Made by a program: the position numbers and the translations under genes
Source of the DNA: Phocaeicola abscessus CCUG 55929
GTDB taxonomy: Bacteria; Bacteroidota; Bacteroidia; Bacteroidales; Bacteroidaceae
NCBI RefSeq assembly: GCF_000312445.1
Contig: NZ_HE997182.1
Coordinates: 656,841 to 720,840, forward strand
Length of the DNA: 64,000 nucleotides
Direction of reading: 5' to 3'
The notes under the pieces: model-generated
The model's database searches: none
What the model was told of the DNA's origin: nothing
What the model saw: the letters and a program-made list of their open reading frames with translations, nothing else
In this document: positions 61,369 to 64,000 of the stretch, piece by piece
Position numbering within the stretch: position 1 is the stretch's first letter
Layout: every line of letters begins with the position of its first letter

Positions 61369-62799
61369 TTATTCAAAAGCCCCCATGCGGAGTATATTGA
61401 CTTCTTTCTCCGTGAGGAAACGCCAATCGCCGCGACGCAGTCCTTTCTTCGTCAAACCTGTGAAATAAACCCGATCCAACTTGTACACTTTGTATCCTAT
61501 AGCTTCGAAGAGACGTCGTACGATACGGTTGCGTCCCGAATGTATTTCGATTCCTACCTGCGTTTTATCCGTTTCCGAGACGTAGCTTACAGCATCGGCA
61601 TGGATCTCGCCGTCATCCAAGATGATTCCCGAGAGGATCCGATCCATGTCTTCCTGAACGAGGGGTTTGTCAAGATAAACGTGATATATTTTCTTTTTCA
61701 GGAATTTCGGATGAGTCAGCTTGGAAGCCAGGTCGCCATCGTTCGTCAGAAGCAGTACCCCCGTCGTGTTGCGATCGAGGCGGCCGACCGGATAAATACG
61801 TTCGGCACACGCATTTTTTACCAGGTCTTTTACCGTCTTGCGTTCTTGCGGATCGTCCGACGTGGTGATATAGCCTCTGGGTTTGTTTAGCAAAATGTAG
61901 ACCTTGCGCTCTAATTTGACCGATTCGCCGTGAAACTTCACGTCGTCGGAACGGATGATCTTTGTTCCCAATTCGGTAACGACCTGTCCGTTTACGGAAA
62001 CTGCGCCAGCCGTGATAAACTCGTCAGCTTCTCGGCGCGAGCAAATTCCTGCATTGGCTAAGTATTTGTTCAGACGAATCGGCTCGTTCGGGTCGATCCA
62101 TACTTCCTTGTATTCGATTTGTTTCTTTTTATTGTACTTCGCGTTCGGATTATAATCGGCCGTGCGCGGACGATATGGGCGATTATCTTGTTGGAAGCGA
62201 GGGCGGTACCGATTCTGACTGTTTCCATTTTGAATGCGAGGACGACGCATGCGCACCGCAGGCATGTCTCCCTCGTCGGTATGGCGTGGAGTGTACGGAC
62301 GTTGTAAACGTTCGTCATCGTTATTATAGTTATTGTAATTGGGATGCGGTCGATACGGGCGCGACTCCCCTTCCTCGCGACGATAGTTCGGGTAATAGCT
62401 GTTGGGGCGAGGCCTGTAGAGGCGTTGCGGACTGTTGTAGGCATTGTCGTCGCGACGATAGTCCGGACTGTAATTGTTCATGCGCGGCCGGTACGGGCGT
62501 GGCTGGCCGTTGTCCATATCGTCTCCGTTGTTCGGGTTGAAACGGGGATTGTGTGGGCGGTTATTGTAATACCGACGGTATCCCGACTGTCCCTCCGCAT
62601 GATATGTGTGATACGGTCGATTGTTACCTTCTCTGTTGTAATTCGGATGATAACTGTTTGCGATTCGTGTTCGATAAGGACGTTGTTCGTCCTGCGGCTG
62701 ATATCCTCCTTCCCGGTCTACTTGCCGGTTCTCTTCGTCGACATACTGATTCTCTTCATTGACAGCCTCGTTCGGTCTGTTTTCATTTTCTGTACTCAT
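61369..62799 (-). CDS. RluB/RsuA-type rRNA pseudouridine synthase with long disordered N-terminus
   Basis: 476 residues. The first 230 or so are low complexity, rich in Arg, Pro, Tyr and Asn, with repeated RPYRPR-type words and DYRRD/NYRRE turns. An S4 RNA-binding domain follows (IRLNKYLANAGICSRREADE, from about 241), then the synthase domain with catalytic Asp342 in GRLDRNTTGVLLLTNDGD. Target is probably 23S rRNA (U2605 region) as for RluB. The N-terminus may bind RNA or form condensates; that is speculation. It lies 51 bp behind purB. Confidence 0.9.
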   Translation of the reverse strand: MSTENENRPNEAVNEENQYVDEENRQVDREGGYQPQDEQRPYRTRIANSYHPNYNREGNNRPYHTYHAEGQSGYRRYYNNRPHNPRFNPNNGDDMDNGQPRPYRPRMNNYSPDYRRDDNAYNSPQRLYRPRPNSYYPNYRREEGESRPYRPHPNYNNYNNDDERLQRPYTPRHTDEGDMPAVRMRRPRIQNGNSQNRYRPRFQQDNRPYRPRTADYNPNAKYNKKKQIEYKEVWIDPNEPIRLNKYLANAGICSRREADEFITAGAVSVNGQVVTELGTKIIRSDDVKFHGESVKLERKVYILLNKPRGYITTSDDPQERKTVKDLVKNACAERIYPVGRLDRNTTGVLLLTNDGDLASKLTHPKFLKKKIYHVYLDKPLVQEDMDRILSGIILDDGEIHADAVSYVSETDKTQVGIEIHSGRNRIVRRLFEAIGYKVYKLDRVYFTGLTKKGLRRGDWRFLTEKEVNILRMGAFE

Positions 62800-62850
62800 A
62801 GCTTTTTTATTAATAATGAATAATGCCCTCTCGGGCTTTGTTTTTATAAA

Positions 62851-64000
62851 TTAAATTCCCGTATAGGTATGTGGCGTGATGGCACGCAATTCGTTCTTTA
62901 CCTTTTCGCTTACGTTTAATGAGTGGATAAAATTTCGAATCGATTTTTCCGTAATGTCTTCGTTTGTTCGGGTAAGTGCCTTCAACGCTTCGTAAGGATG
63001 CGGATAGGCTTCCCGACGCAAGACGGTCTGAATGGCTTCGGCTACTACGCTCCAAGAATGATCTAGATCTTCGCGGATTTTCTCTTCGTTCAGCAATACT
63101 TTATGCAATCCTTTCAGTGTGCTTCGGATGGCAATCACGGTATGCCCTATGGGTACGCCGATGTTGCGTAAGACCGTGGAATCGGTCAAGTCGCGCTGCA
63201 AACGCGAAAGGGGTAATTTCAGCGAGAGATGGTTTAATATGGCGTTGGCCATGCCTAAATTGCCTTCCGCATTTTCGTAATCGATCGGATTCACTTTATG
63301 AGGCATCGCACTCGATCCGACCTCGCCCGCCTTGATCTGCTGTTTGAAATAGTCCATCGATATATACATCCAGAAGTCGCGATTCAGGTCGATCATCACC
63401 GTGTTGATCCGTTTCATCGCGTCGAAGATCGCCCCGAGGCTGTCGTAATTCGAAATCTGGGTGGTGTATGCCTCTCGTTCCAGCCCTAATCGCTCGGAGA
63501 CGAAGCTGTTGCCGAACGCTTTCCAGTCGATCTCAGGATAGGCCGCATGATGGGCGTTGAAGTTTCCTGTAGCTCCTCCGAATTTGGCCGTGAGCGGACA
63601 GGCTTTCAGCGCAGCCAATTGTCGACTCAAGCGGTATGCGAAGACTTTTATCTCCTTGCCCAGACGGGTTGGAGAAGCCGGCTGCCCATGTGTTCTGGCC
63701 AACATCGGAACGGCTTTCCAACGCTCCGCATACTCGTCCAGCAAGGCAATCAATTCTTCCAGCAGAGGATAGTAGACCTCCTGCAACGACTCCTTCAACG
63801 ATAAGGGCACAGCAGTATTGTTAATGTCTTGAGACGTCAAACCGAAATGGACGAATTCCTTATACCGTTCCCACCCGTCGCGCTTATCAAATTGTTCCTT
63901 GATAAAATATTCGATCGCTTTCACGTCGTGGTTCGTCGTGCGCTCGATCTCTTTGACACGCCGAGCATCTGTCTCCGAGAAATGTTCGTAAATGGCGCGT
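62851..64000 (-). CDS. purB: Adenylosuccinate lyase, 5' end outside the window
   Basis: Fumarase/aspartase-family lyase acting twice in purine synthesis. The frame is open to the right edge, with in-frame residues EIERTTNHDVKAIEYFIKEQ, so the N-terminus lies outside. Visible motifs are VHFGLTSQDINNTA, ARTHGQPASPTRLGKE and the signature loop GSSAMPHKVNPIDYENAEG near the middle. About 383 residues are inside; the full protein is normally about 450. It is the first visible gene of a minus-strand group with rlu and asnS. Confidence 0.95.
   Translation of the reverse strand, partial: RAIYEHFSETDARRVKEIERTTNHDVKAIEYFIKEQFDKRDGWERYKEFVHFGLTSQDINNTAVPLSLKESLQEVYYPLLEELIALLDEYAERWKAVPMLARTHGQPASPTRLGKEIKVFAYRLSRQLAALKACPLTAKFGGATGNFNAHHAAYPEIDWKAFGNSFVSERLGLEREAYTTQISNYDSLGAIFDAMKRINTVMIDLNRDFWMYISMDYFKQQIKAGEVGSSAMPHKVNPIDYENAEGNLGMANAILNHLSLKLPLSRLQRDLTDSTVLRNIGVPIGHTVIAIRSTLKGLHKVLLNEEKIREDLDHSWSVVAEAIQTVLRREAYPHPYEALKALTRTNEDITEKSIRNFIHSLNVSEKVKNELRAITPHTYTGI

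Overview
The window is a chromosomal segment of a Bacteroidales bacterium. Evidence: a SusC/SusD locus with ECF sigma and FecR genes, many -7 boxes of the Bacteroidetes form TAnnTTTG, DUF4290/DUF4292/DUF4488-type proteins, and an arg operon and dcw cluster with Bacteroidales gene order. My best guess is Tannerella forsythia or a close relative. The main reason is that murA, which as I recall lies between the DUF4290 gene and rimM in most Bacteroidales, is absent (rimM and the DUF4290 gene are 31 bp apart). T. forsythia is known to lack MurA/MurB and to need external N-acetylmuramic acid.

Layout. 1-9.4 kb (minus): division and cell-wall cluster mraZ-rsmH-ftsL-like-PBP-murE-mraY-murD-ftsW, led by tandem MraZ boxes. 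9.8-11.6 kb (plus): two acyltransferases resembling the glycine-lipid pair GlsA/GlsB. 11.7-12.6 kb: an internally deleted ISL3-type insertion sequence. 12.6-18.5 kb: dgt (minus), then dut, a TPR lipoprotein, a DUF4292 lipoprotein and an EnvC-like amidase activator (plus). 18.67-18.93 kb: a 41-bp tandem repeat. 19-26 kb: an ArgE-like deacylase, acyl-CoA ligase, prfB, a 44-residue membrane peptide, CYTH protein, VanZ-like protein and a sodium symporter. 26-35.5 kb: a carbohydrate-uptake locus (sigma, FecR, SusC with STN, SusD, a predicted glycan-active protein broken at a G7 run, and a WbsX/GH99-like lipoprotein).

36-40.5 kb (minus): operon argR-GNAT-argG-argC-argD with an ARG-box-like operator. 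40.8-46 kb (minus): tsaB, DUF4290, rimM, M23 peptidase, dxr, rseP. 46.1-49.2 kb (plus): yicC, gmk, nadD, menA-like. 49.3-54.2 kb (minus): ispF, FAH-family hydrolase, rex, and the ribosomal group rplM-rpsI-rpsB-tsf. 54.3-58 kb (minus): a zeta-like kinase with a small partner, and a vitamin B6 group: a ThiD-like domain fused to an AraC DNA-binding domain, then pdxS and pdxT. 58.1-58.45 kb: a 43-bp tandem repeat beside a perfect 24-bp palindrome. 58.5-64 kb: PAP2 phosphatase (plus), then DUF4488, asnS, an RluB-type pseudouridine synthase with a long disordered N-terminus, and purB running off the right edge (minus).

The strongest leads are the ThiD-AraC fusion, which has lost its catalytic residue and heads the PLP-synthesis genes; the missing murA; the G7 frameshift in the carbohydrate locus; and the intergenic repeat families of 34, 41 and 43 bp. 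No tRNA, rRNA or CRISPR array was seen.
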